Shown: piece after piece, positions 1 through 6,716 of the stretch
Layout: each line of letters begins with the position of its first letter
How positions within the stretch are numbered: the first letter of the stretch is position 1
Source of the DNA: Oscillospiraceae bacterium
GTDB taxonomy: Bacteria > Bacillota > Clostridia > Oscillospirales > Acutalibacteraceae
Assembly: GCA_031283835.1 (NCBI GenBank)
Contig: JAITBA010000218.1
Coordinates: 1-10,402, forward strand
DNA length: 10,402 bases
Direction of reading: 5' to 3'
The notes under the pieces: generated by a model
Databases searched by the model: none
What the model was told of the DNA's origin: nothing
What the model saw: only the letters and a program-made list of their open reading frames with translations
Translations under genes and position numbers: made by a program

Positions 1-9
1 CGCTCAAAT

Positions 10-38
10 ATAATACCACACCTTCTGCCTCTTGTCAA
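10..38 (-). promoter_or_regulatory. Strong sigma-A promoter with UP-like A-tracts, reading out of the window
   Basis: Read on the minus strand, a perfect -35 box TTGACA (33-38) and a -10 box TATTAT (10-15) are separated by exactly 17 bases. Two seven-base T-runs on the plus strand (43-49 and 53-59), which are A-tracts on the minus strand, lie one helical turn apart just upstream of the -35 box. That is where UP elements sit. Transcription would start near position 3 and leave the window leftwards, so the gene it serves is not visible. The element is divergent from the collagen-like gene. Confidence 0.75.
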
Positions 39-160
39 CCCCTTTTTTTATCTTTTTTTCGCCCATCCTTCCCTTTCTTCCCACGTGCCCGGGCGTGCCA
101 TCTGTGGGGAGGGGGGGCATCGCATCAAAAACAGTGCGCAATGCCCCAAAACCGCGGGAC

Positions 161-189
161 GTATTTTTTGCGACACCTGTGCATATAGT
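161..189 (+). promoter_or_regulatory. Possible sporulation-type (sigma-E-like) promoter
   Basis: GTATTTT (161-167) and CATATAGT (182-189) are separated by 14 bases. They partly resemble the sigma-E -35 and CATACANT-type -10 boxes of spore formers. A start near 196 would place the Shine-Dalgarno sequence almost at the 5' end of the transcript, which is tight. No good sigma-A promoter was found for the downstream gene. This is a weak match, kept only because collagen-like proteins of this kind are often spore-surface proteins. Confidence 0.2.
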
Positions 190-207
190 TGCCCTGGGGG
201 TGCTGCT

Positions 208-537
208 GTGACTTCTTTTAACAACGCAAACATGTATAACGGCCGGCCGATGCCGGGTTCGATGGCGGGGGCCGTGCCCGACATGGACGACATTTTGGCC
301 AGCTGCTATGTGGACGAAAACGGGGATTTGTGGATGCCCTGCGGTTGCGAGACCGACATCACCGATTTTTATTATATTGACTGCAGCGGCAACCTTTGGG
401 TTCCCTGCGCTTGCAACCCGTGCGGGCTAACAACCGCAACGGGCGCAACGGGCGCAACGGGCGGCACAGGCGCAACGGGTGTTACGGACGCGACAAGCGC
501 AACGGGTATTACGGGCGCAACGGGCGCGACAATTTGA
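208..537 (+). CDS. Short Cys-repeat and collagen-like (Gly-X-Thr) surface protein
   Basis: The predicted product has 109 residues. The GTG start was chosen because GGGGG (196-200) lies 7 bases upstream. An in-frame ATG at 232 has no ribosome binding site, and a longer reading from GTG 85 lacks one too. Residues 34-47 and 56-69 form two copies of a Cys-rich motif with a period of 22 residues (Y-[VI]-D-x-x-G-x-L-W-x-P-C-x-C). The protein has seven cysteines (33, 45, 47, 59, 67, 69, 72). Residues 79-108 form ten collagen-like triplets, mostly Gly-Ala-Thr, in which two glycines are replaced by Asp 94 and Ser 97. There is no obvious signal peptide. Gly-X-Thr proteins in Bacillota are commonly exosporium or surface filaments, so a spore or surface role is inferred. 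The repeat tail is much shorter than in typical family members and no C-terminal domain follows it. It converges on aspS with an 8-base gap. Confidence 0.7.
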   Translation: MTSFNNANMYNGRPMPGSMAGAVPDMDDILASCYVDENGDLWMPCGCETDITDFYYIDCSGNLWVPCACNPCGLTTATGATGATGGTGATGVTDATSATGITGATGATI

Positions 538-545
538 GGGAGCTG

Positions 546-2300
546 CTATGCCCCCCGCACCTTGATATGCACCTCCCGCAGCTGCTGCTCGCTCACTTCG
601 CCGGGCGCGCCCAGCAGCAGATCCTGCGCGTTGCCATTCATGGGGAAGGCGGTCACATCGCGAATGCTGTCTTCGCCCAGCAAAATCATGAGCATACGAT
701 CTACGCCGGGGGCCATGCCCGCGTGAGGGGGGGCGCCGTGGCCAAAGGCAGTATAAAGCGCGCCAAAGCGCTTTTTCAGCTCCGCTTCGGTGTAGCCCGC
801 AATTTCGAAGGCCTTCACCATCACCTCGGGGATGTGGTTACGCACCGCGCCGGAACTTAGCTCTATGCCGTTGACCACAATGTCGAACTGCCAGGCCAAA
901 ATTTCCAGGGGATCCTTGTCCCGTAGGGCGTCCATACCGCCCTGCGGCATTGAAAACGGGTTGTGGGTGAAGCCGACCTGCTTGGTCTGCTCGTCAATTT
1001 CATACATGGGGAAGTCCGTGATAAAGCAAAATTCGAAGCGGTTTTTGTCAATAAGCCCCAACCGCTGCCCCAGCTCGCCGCGAATTTGCCCGGCCAGTTT
1101 GTTGCACAGCGCGGGCCTGTCACTGATAAAAAACACGGTGTCGTCGTCTTGCATCAAAAAAAGTCGTAGCAGCGCCGCTTGCTTTTCTTCCGGCAAAAAC
1201 TTAACGATGGGGCCCTTCAGTTTGCCGCCGTCCCGCATCGAAATATAGCCGAGACCCTTCATTCCAATGCTTTCGGCAAATTTTGGCATCTGCTCAAAAA
1301 AACTTTTGCTTTGCCGCGCGCAACCGGGCGCTTTAATCCCCCGCACCGGCCGTCCTTTGAAGGGCTTGAACTCCACATCGCCAAAAAACGCGGTCAAATC
1401 CTCAATCAGCAGCGGGTTGCGTAGGTCGGGTTTGTCGCTGCCATAGCGCAGCATAGCCTCTTTGTAGGGGATGCGGCGGAAGGGCGCGGGCGACACGGTG
1501 CTGCCCGCCGGCGCAAAGCGGTTAAAAATATTCGACAAGACGGTTTCGCCCACCTGCAGCACGTCCTCCTGGGTGGCGAAGGCCATTTCGTAGTCCAGCT
1601 GATAAAACTCCCCGGGCGAGCGGTCGTTGCGGGCGTCTTCATCGCGAAAACAGGGGGCGATCTGAAAATATTTATCCACACCGCTGAGCATAAGCAACTG
1701 CTTAAACTGTTGAGGAGCCTGGGGCAGGGCATAAAACCTGCCCTTGTGCTTGCGGCTGGGCACCAAAAAGTCACGCGCGCCCTCGGGCGAACTGGCTGTC
1801 AAAATCGGCGTTTGCACCTCAAGAAAGCCCAACGATTCCATGTTTTCGCGCAGCGCGGCCAACAATTGTGCCCGCACTTGCAGGTTTTTTTGCATGCGTG
1901 CCCCGCGCAGGTCAAGGTAGCGGTACCGCAGCCGCACATCTTCCCGCACGTTGTTTGAAGCGCCGACTTCGAAGGGCAAGTTTTGCGGCGCGGCACCGAG
2001 GGCTTGCAACGTGTCCACCTGCAGCTCCACCTGCCCGGTGGCCAGCTTTGCGTTGTAGGTTTCCTCGCTGCGGGCGTTCACGGCACCTGTCACGCGAACC
2101 ACCGTTTCGCGCGTGACGCCCCTGAGCAGGCTTTCGTCGTGCAGCACCAGCTGCGTAACGCCGTAATGATCCCGCAAGTCCACAAAAATTACGCCGCCAT
2201 GGTTGCGGAAGGTGTCGGCCCAGCCGCTGAGCGTGACCCGCTGCCCAATATGTTCCCCGCGCAAATCCCCGCAGGTGTGGGTTCTGTATTGTTCGTTCAT
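546..2300 (-). CDS. aspS: Aspartyl-tRNA synthetase (bacterial type, with GAD insert)
   Basis: This cytoplasmic class II synthetase charges tRNA-Asp with aspartate. Its 584 residues match the usual bacterial length of about 590. An N-terminal OB-fold anticodon-binding domain (about 1-105) is followed by the catalytic core. The core holds the flipping loop (TASSPEGARDF, 168-178), motif 2 (FRDEDARNDR, 218-227), a GAD-type insert (about 290-420) and motif 3 (GMAPGVDR, 528-535). The motif 2 context (SPGEFYQLD) and the tail (FPMN...AQDLLLGAPGE) resemble the alphaproteobacterial-style subgroup rather than the common FRDEDLRADRQPEF form. His 34 in the anticodon-binding loop resembles non-discriminating enzymes, but the second diagnostic loop is ambiguous. 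The ATG at 2300 has GAGGA about 11 bases upstream. It lies 51 bases downstream of proS with no terminator between, so it is probably co-transcribed. Confidence 0.97.
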   Translation of the reverse strand: MNEQYRTHTCGDLRGEHIGQRVTLSGWADTFRNHGGVIFVDLRDHYGVTQLVLHDESLLRGVTRETVVRVTGAVNARSEETYNAKLATGQVELQVDTLQALGAAPQNLPFEVGASNNVREDVRLRYRYLDLRGARMQKNLQVRAQLLAALRENMESLGFLEVQTPILTASSPEGARDFLVPSRKHKGRFYALPQAPQQFKQLLMLSGVDKYFQIAPCFRDEDARNDRSPGEFYQLDYEMAFATQEDVLQVGETVLSNIFNRFAPAGSTVSPAPFRRIPYKEAMLRYGSDKPDLRNPLLIEDLTAFFGDVEFKPFKGRPVRGIKAPGCARQSKSFFEQMPKFAESIGMKGLGYISMRDGGKLKGPIVKFLPEEKQAALLRLFLMQDDDTVFFISDRPALCNKLAGQIRGELGQRLGLIDKNRFEFCFITDFPMYEIDEQTKQVGFTHNPFSMPQGGMDALRDKDPLEILAWQFDIVVNGIELSSGAVRNHIPEVMVKAFEIAGYTEAELKKRFGALYTAFGHGAPPHAGMAPGVDRMLMILLGEDSIRDVTAFPMNGNAQDLLLGAPGEVSEQQLREVHIKVRGA

Positions 2301-2351
2301 GGAATCTCTTTTCCTCGCATCAATTTCGTGCGCTTTTTTTTAAAAGAAAAT

Positions 2352-4061
2352 TCAGGCGCGGCGCAATGCGTTCACCAGCGCAATGATTTCTTTTTCAATG
2401 CTCTCCAGAGGCAAATCTTTTTTGATTGCTTTGTCTCGTGTAGTCAGTTCCATCGCGTTACGGGCCAGCGTTTTGGGGCTAAGAATCACGCGCACCGGCA
2501 CACCAAGCAAGTCGGCGTCGCTAAACATCACCCCGGCGCTAACTTTGCGGTCGTCAAAAATCACTTCTATCCCGGCCTTTTGCAGCGCGTCGTAGAGCGT
2601 GCCGGCGGCCTGCGCAACCGCCTCCTCCTGGGCGCGCAGCGCGCAAATGTGCACCTGCCAGGGGGCAATTTGCATTGGCCAAATGGGGCCGTAGTCGTCG
2701 TGCCGCACTTCGCACCCGCTGGCCATCAGCCGCCCCACGCCAATGCCATAGCAGCCCATGATGGGGTACTGTGGCTTGCCATTTTGGTCAAGGTACGTCA
2801 TTTCCATGGACTTGGTATATTTGATGCCCAGCTGAAAAATGTTGCCAACCTCAACGCCGCGGGTGAGCCGGATGCTGTGATTGCCGCACTGGGGGCAAAT
2901 GCCGCCGTCAAGAATCTTCGCCACGTCGCTGCACCGCACCTCCGGCACATCGCGCTCCAGCGCAAAGCCCGTGTAATGATAATCCGCTTCGCCCGCGCCG
3001 GTGACAAGGTTGGTGGTGCCGCGCAGAGAATTGTCGAAAACCACGGTGCAACCCCGGGGCAAACCAATGGGCCCCACAAAGCCGCAGGCAAACACCGCGT
3101 CGGCGTTCACGGCGGGGTGCACTTCTTCTCCCAGCAAATTGCGCAGCTTCACTTCGTTGACCTCCAGGTCGCCCCGGAGAAAAACCGCAACAAACGCGTC
3201 GTCGGCATTCTTTTGATATAGCACAGCCTTGCAGGTCTGCTGCGGCGCGACGTGCAAAAACGCCGCCAAAGCGTCAATGGTTTTAATCCCCGGCGTGTGC
3301 ACTTTTTTGAGCGGCGCATCGCCATAATTCTCGTTTTTGACGACGGCCTGCGCAACCTCCATGTTGGAGCGGTAGTCGCACGCCGTGCAAACCGCCAGGT
3401 AATCTTCGCCAATTTGGGTGGGGAGCATGAATTCGTGGGCAACCTTGCCGCCCATCATGCCGCTGTCGCTCTTCACGCTGATCACTTCGGGCAAACCACA
3501 GCGGTTAAAAATATTCACATATGCCTGGTAGGCTTTTTGATAATATGCCTCCAGGTCTTCCTGCGAGGTGTGGAACGAATACGCATCCTTCATGGTGAAT
3601 TCGCGCACACGGATAAGCCCGGCGCGGGCGCGGGGTTCGTCGCGAAATTTTGTCTGGACTTGATAAATCATGAAGGGGTAATTCTGATAGCTCTGCGCGG
3701 CACCGCGGGCCAGGTGCACGGCCGCCTCCTCGTGCGTCATGCCCAGCACCAGGTCGCTACCCATGCGGTCCGCAAATCGCAGCAATTCGCTGCCCACAGA
3801 ATCCCAGCGGCCCGATTCCTTCCAAAGGCTTGCGGGCATAACCACCGGAAATGTCACCTCTTGTCCGTCGATGGCGTTCATTTCTTCCCGGATAATCTGC
3901 TCGATTTTTTGTGCAATGCGCTTGGCCGGCGGAAACAGGCTGAAGATGCCGCTGCCCACATTTTTGATATAAGCCCCCCGCGTCATGAGGATATGACTTG
4001 CCACCTGGCAGTCCGATGGGGTTTCTTTGAAGCGAAACCCCAAAAGCCGGTCAAGTTTCAT
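2352..4061 (-). CDS. proS: Prolyl-tRNA synthetase (prokaryotic type, with editing domain)
   Basis: This cytoplasmic class II synthetase charges tRNA-Pro. Its 569 residues are close to the E. coli enzyme (572). The catalytic core holds the T-H-E loop (109-111), motif 2 beginning FRDEPRARAG (139-148) and motif 3 (GCYGIGVGR, 436-444). A YbaK-like INS editing domain that clears Ala-tRNA-Pro spans about 230-385, with Lys 278 in CKAVLYQ at the place of the E. coli editing lysine. Two CxxC pairs (225/228 and 389/392) flank that insert. The C-terminal anticodon-binding domain begins near 466. The reading frame is open to 4205, but ATG 4061 matches the family N-terminus (ETPSD at 13-17) and has GGAG 7 bases upstream. 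The first 11 bases overlap the end of rhaB, suggesting translational coupling. No T-box leader fits in this position. Confidence 0.97.
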   Translation of the reverse strand: MKLDRLLGFRFKETPSDCQVASHILMTRGAYIKNVGSGIFSLFPPAKRIAQKIEQIIREEMNAIDGQEVTFPVVMPASLWKESGRWDSVGSELLRFADRMGSDLVLGMTHEEAAVHLARGAAQSYQNYPFMIYQVQTKFRDEPRARAGLIRVREFTMKDAYSFHTSQEDLEAYYQKAYQAYVNIFNRCGLPEVISVKSDSGMMGGKVAHEFMLPTQIGEDYLAVCTACDYRSNMEVAQAVVKNENYGDAPLKKVHTPGIKTIDALAAFLHVAPQQTCKAVLYQKNADDAFVAVFLRGDLEVNEVKLRNLLGEEVHPAVNADAVFACGFVGPIGLPRGCTVVFDNSLRGTTNLVTGAGEADYHYTGFALERDVPEVRCSDVAKILDGGICPQCGNHSIRLTRGVEVGNIFQLGIKYTKSMEMTYLDQNGKPQYPIMGCYGIGVGRLMASGCEVRHDDYGPIWPMQIAPWQVHICALRAQEEAVAQAAGTLYDALQKAGIEVIFDDRKVSAGVMFSDADLLGVPVRVILSPKTLARNAMELTTRDKAIKKDLPLESIEKEIIALVNALRRA

Positions 4062-5547
4062 TGTGTTGCTCCGTTTCTGATAGAATACCGCAAAACCGCG
4101 CATAGGCTGCGTCGAGGTTTTCGTGGGGGCTATAGGTTTTGACACCGTAGCTTTCGGCAACCACCTGCCGCGCCTGCGCAAGGCCCGCAAGCGCACCCCG
4201 GGCAATCATCTGCACGGCAATGTTGCCCAGCACGGTGGCTTCCACAGGTCCCGCCACCACGGGGATACCGCAAGCGTCGGCGGTGCGCTGGCACAGCAAC
4301 TCGTCTCGCACGCCACCGCCAATCACATGCAGGCAGGGGTAACGCACGCCGGTGCAAGCCTGCAAATTTTCGAGCACCATGCGGTACTTCAGGGCCAGGG
4401 AATCATAGATGCAGCGCGTGACGGCGCCGGGGTCTTTGGCCGCGGGCTGACCGGTGCGCGCCAAAAACGCCGCGACGCGTGCGGGCAGGTCGCCCGGCTG
4501 CGCAAAAGCGGGGTCGTCCGGGTTGATAAACCGGGCGCAGGGTTCCGCGGCCTGCGCCAGCCGCTCCAAATCGGCAAAGCTGTAGCTTTCGCCCTGTCGG
4601 TTCCAGTGCCGACGGCTTTCTTGCAGCAGCCACAGGCCCGTAATATTCTTGAGAAAGCGGGTTTTTTGCATGCCGCCTTCGTTGGTGATGTTGCGCCGAA
4701 AGCTCTGGTCATTCACCAGAGGCACTTGCAGTTCGGTGCCCAGCAGGCTCCAGGTGCCGCTGCTGAGAAAAGCGAAGGGGACGTCTTCGCTCGGGCTTGG
4801 CACGGCGCAAACGGCGCTTTGGGTGTCGTGCCCGCACACCGAAATCACGGGCACGGGGCCAAGGCCGGTTTCTTCCTGCACCTCCGGCAGCAGCGCGCCC
4901 AATGCCGTGCCCGATTGCGCCAACGGCGCGAACAGCCCATGGGGCAGCCGCAATTTTTTAAAGAGTTCTTCGGACCACTCCAGCGACTGCACATTGAGCA
5001 ACTGCGACGTGCGGGCAATCGAAAGCTCGGTCGCCATTTGGCCGGTGAGGCAGTAGCCCAAAAAATCGGGCAAAAAGAGCAGTTTTGCGGCGCGGCGCAG
5101 CAGCTCCGGCTGCCGCTGTTGCAGCGCAAACAGCTGATAAAGCGTGTTCTGCGGCATGGTTTGCAGGCCGGTTTCGGCATAGAGCGCACGCGCCGGGATC
5201 ACGTCGTTCACGGCGCGGGTCATGCCTTCCGTGCGCCGGTCCCGGTAATGCACGGGGTTCTGCAGCAGTTGGCCGTTTGCGTCCAGCAGCGCAAAGTCCA
5301 CACCCCAGGTGTCGATGCCGATGGCCGCAACGTCTTTTGTGCGCCGCGCGGCCACGGCAAGCCCCTGCTTAATTTCGTGCAGCAGCCGCAGGATATCCCA
5401 ATACAGCGTGCCGCCCACCCGCACCGGGTCGTTGCTAAAGCGGTGCAGCTCGTCCAGTTCCAGCCGTTGGCAAGCAGAATCCCAGCGGCCAAGCATAACA
5501 CGGCCGCTGGAAGCGCCTAGGTCAATTGCAATGTAATTTGTTTCCAT
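4051..5547 (-). CDS. rhaB: Rhamnulokinase (FGGY carbohydrate kinase)
   Basis: The predicted reaction is ATP-dependent phosphorylation of L-rhamnulose to L-rhamnulose 1-phosphate in the cytoplasm. The 498 residues align by eye with E. coli RhaB along much of their length. Matching segments are DLGASSGRVML (9-19), GIDTWGVDF (77-85), a catalytic-type GHDTQSAV with Asp 241, SSGTWSLLG (262-270), NITNEGG (286-292) and the GGG nucleotide loop (410-412). The ATG at 5547 has GAGG 5 bases upstream. fucU ends 15 bases upstream, and the gene's own 3' end overlaps the proS start by 11 bases. No rhamnose isomerase, aldolase or regulator is in the window. Clostridial FGGY kinases of this type may act on L-fuculose, and the adjacent fucU makes that a real alternative. 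Confidence 0.92.
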   Translation of the reverse strand: METNYIAIDLGASSGRVMLGRWDSACQRLELDELHRFSNDPVRVGGTLYWDILRLLHEIKQGLAVAARRTKDVAAIGIDTWGVDFALLDANGQLLQNPVHYRDRRTEGMTRAVNDVIPARALYAETGLQTMPQNTLYQLFALQQRQPELLRRAAKLLFLPDFLGYCLTGQMATELSIARTSQLLNVQSLEWSEELFKKLRLPHGLFAPLAQSGTALGALLPEVQEETGLGPVPVISVCGHDTQSAVCAVPSPSEDVPFAFLSSGTWSLLGTELQVPLVNDQSFRRNITNEGGMQKTRFLKNITGLWLLQESRRHWNRQGESYSFADLERLAQAAEPCARFINPDDPAFAQPGDLPARVAAFLARTGQPAAKDPGAVTRCIYDSLALKYRMVLENLQACTGVRYPCLHVIGGGVRDELLCQRTADACGIPVVAGPVEATVLGNIAVQMIARGALAGLAQARQVVAESYGVKTYSPHENLDAAYARFCGILSETEQHNET

Positions 5548-5562
5548 AGGAACCTCGTTTAC

Positions 5563-5994
5563 TTAATTATCGGCCACAACAACGCCCTTTTTGAGGATGA
5601 TGTTGGCGTATAGTTCGGTTTCGCCAGTCGCTACAACAGCGTAGGCGGTTTTTGTGCGCTCATAAAACGCAAAGCGTTCCAGCATCTCCACATGGCGGTC
5701 GCCTTCCCGCCGCAGAATGCACTTGCTGTATTCTTGCCAAATGGGCGGGCGCACGTTCACGTCGCCTGTGTCCATCAGCCCCACGGGGCATTCCACGAAG
5801 GAATCCAGTGGGAAGAAGGTGAGAATCGCGTCAAGCAGCTCTGGGATGCCGTGGCCGTCGGCCCGCACCAAGCGCTGCCCCAGCGCGGCGGCCGGAAAAT
5901 TCGCGTCGCCCAGCACAAGCTCGTCGCCGTGCCCCATTTCGTCAAGGAGCTTCAGCAACGCGGGCGAGAGGATAGGGGGGATATTTTTGAGCAT
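5563..5994 (-). CDS. fucU: L-fucose mutarotase (RbsD/FucU family)
   Basis: FucU interconverts the alpha and beta anomers of L-fucose, supplying the form used by the isomerase. The 143-residue product matches E. coli FucU over its whole length. It shares the N-terminus MLKNIPPILSPALLK, MGHGDE (20-25) with His 22, D-A-N-F-P (30-34), the tail motif RFAFYER (107-113) and the C-terminal NIILKKGV. The frame is open to 6159, but ATG 5994 is the family start and has AAAGGGTG about 6 bases upstream. It lies 73 bases downstream of the PAP2 gene and 15 bases upstream of rhaB. The pairing with rhaB points to uptake and breakdown of 6-deoxyhexoses (fucose, rhamnose), possibly released from host or plant glycans. 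Confidence 0.94.
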   Translation of the reverse strand: MLKNIPPILSPALLKLLDEMGHGDELVLGDANFPAAALGQRLVRADGHGIPELLDAILTFFPLDSFVECPVGLMDTGDVNVRPPIWQEYSKCILRREGDRHVEMLERFAFYERTKTAYAVVATGETELYANIILKKGVVVADN

Positions 5995-6030
5995 AGAATA
6001 CACCCTTTCATAATGATACCGTTCCAGGGA

Positions 6031-6036
6031 ATTATA
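6031..6036 (-). promoter_or_regulatory. Candidate -10 box of an internal promoter before fucU
   Basis: A perfect TATAAT reads on the minus strand between the PAP2 gene and fucU. It would start transcription about 30 bases before the fucU ATG. The matching -35 position (TCATAA at 17-base spacing) is poor and there is no extended -10 TG. If active, it would need an activator, which would suit a sugar-induced fucU-rhaB segment. Confidence 0.35.
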
Positions 6037-6067
6037 TGCCGTGGTTGACGGGTTTATGATACGCGCG

Positions 6068-6706
6068 TTATTTTGATGCAAAAAAGCGAACGACGGACGC
6101 ATTGATTTTGTCGAACCCGGGTTCGAGCTTGCGGAACAGCAAAAAGGCCAAAACAGCACAAATAGCGCCTGTCAGCACGCCAGCCAGCACGTCCGTAGGA
6201 TAATGCACACCCACATAGACGCGAGAAAAAGCAATGAGCACCGCAATAACAATCCCAACCAAAGAATACGCACGGGCGCGGCCGCTCACCCACGGCTTGC
6301 GGGCGGCAAGAAGCCAGCTCACACCGCCGGCAAAGGACGCCGCCGCGTGCCCCGAAGGAAAGGAAAGGCTTTCGGGTTTTTTAATCAAGCCGGGATAAAT
6401 GTATTGTTCGGCCCACCAAAGCGGTTGTTCCAGGTTAAAAGGGCGGGGGCGGTTGAACAAATGCTTAAGAAGGCCGTTGGTAATCCCCACATCCAACACC
6501 ATGGCAAGGAGCATGACCGCACCCACTTTGCGGGTTTTGTTGGGCACCAAAAAAATCAGCCCCAAGGCAATCCAAAACCACCCGCTATCGCCCAAAGTGG
6601 TGAAGAAGACGAAAAAACGGTCCCAGAACAACCCCGCGCCCGGATGAAACACCTGCGCGACCCACTGGAACACAGCGCTGTCGAAAGAAAGAAAGGACTC
6701 GAACAT
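6068..6706 (-). CDS. PAP2-family membrane lipid phosphatase
   Basis: The 212-residue integral membrane protein carries all three PAP2 signature motifs. These are K-x6-R-P (Lys 81, Arg 88, Pro 89), PSGH (117-120) and S-R-x5-H-x3-D (Ser 161, Arg 162, His 168, Asp 172). His 168 would be the nucleophile. About five to six hydrophobic segments are visible (for example 43-54, 61-80, 121-134, 147-160, 172-191). Such proteins remove phosphate from undecaprenyl diphosphate, phosphatidylglycerophosphate or phosphatidic acid. The substrate cannot be told from sequence, though undecaprenyl diphosphate recycling is common for this size and type. The ATG at 6706 has GAGG 8 bases upstream, and that site overlaps the stop of the preceding gene only 10 bases away. 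This indicates a tight operon link with the GH109-like gene. Confidence 0.9.
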   Translation of the reverse strand: MFESFLSFDSAVFQWVAQVFHPGAGLFWDRFFVFFTTLGDSGWFWIALGLIFLVPNKTRKVGAVMLLAMVLDVGITNGLLKHLFNRPRPFNLEQPLWWAEQYIYPGLIKKPESLSFPSGHAAASFAGGVSWLLAARKPWVSGRARAYSLVGIVIAVLIAFSRVYVGVHYPTDVLAGVLTGAICAVLAFLLFRKLEPGFDKINASVVRFFASK

Positions 6707-6716
6707 GCCAGTGACC

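Noticed and set aside
85..207. N-terminal extension of the collagen-like protein from GTG 85, with several cysteines
   Set aside because: No ribosome binding site precedes 85 and the codon use looks unlike the rest of the gene. GTG 208 has a suitable site.
2301..2351. Terminator or T-box between proS and aspS
   Set aside because: Only an A/T-rich tract is present. There is no stem, and 51 bases are too few for a T-box.
1983..3221. 412-codon plus-strand open frame across aspS and proS
   Set aside because: It crosses two well-supported minus-strand genes, is His/Ala-rich as expected of antisense frames, and has no ribosome binding site.
4062..4205. N-terminal extension of proS to the upstream start at 4205
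   Set aside because: The extension has no family counterpart and lies inside rhaB. ATG 4061 has a ribosome site and the conserved N-terminus.
4123..5520. 465-codon open frame on the plus strand, antisense to rhaB
   Set aside because: It lies wholly over rhaB, whose product aligns with a known family over its length. It is a by-product of GC-rich codon use and has no homology-like motifs.
5995..6159. N-terminal extension of fucU to 6159
   Set aside because: It overlaps the PAP2 gene and does not match FucU, whose conserved N-terminus starts at 5994.
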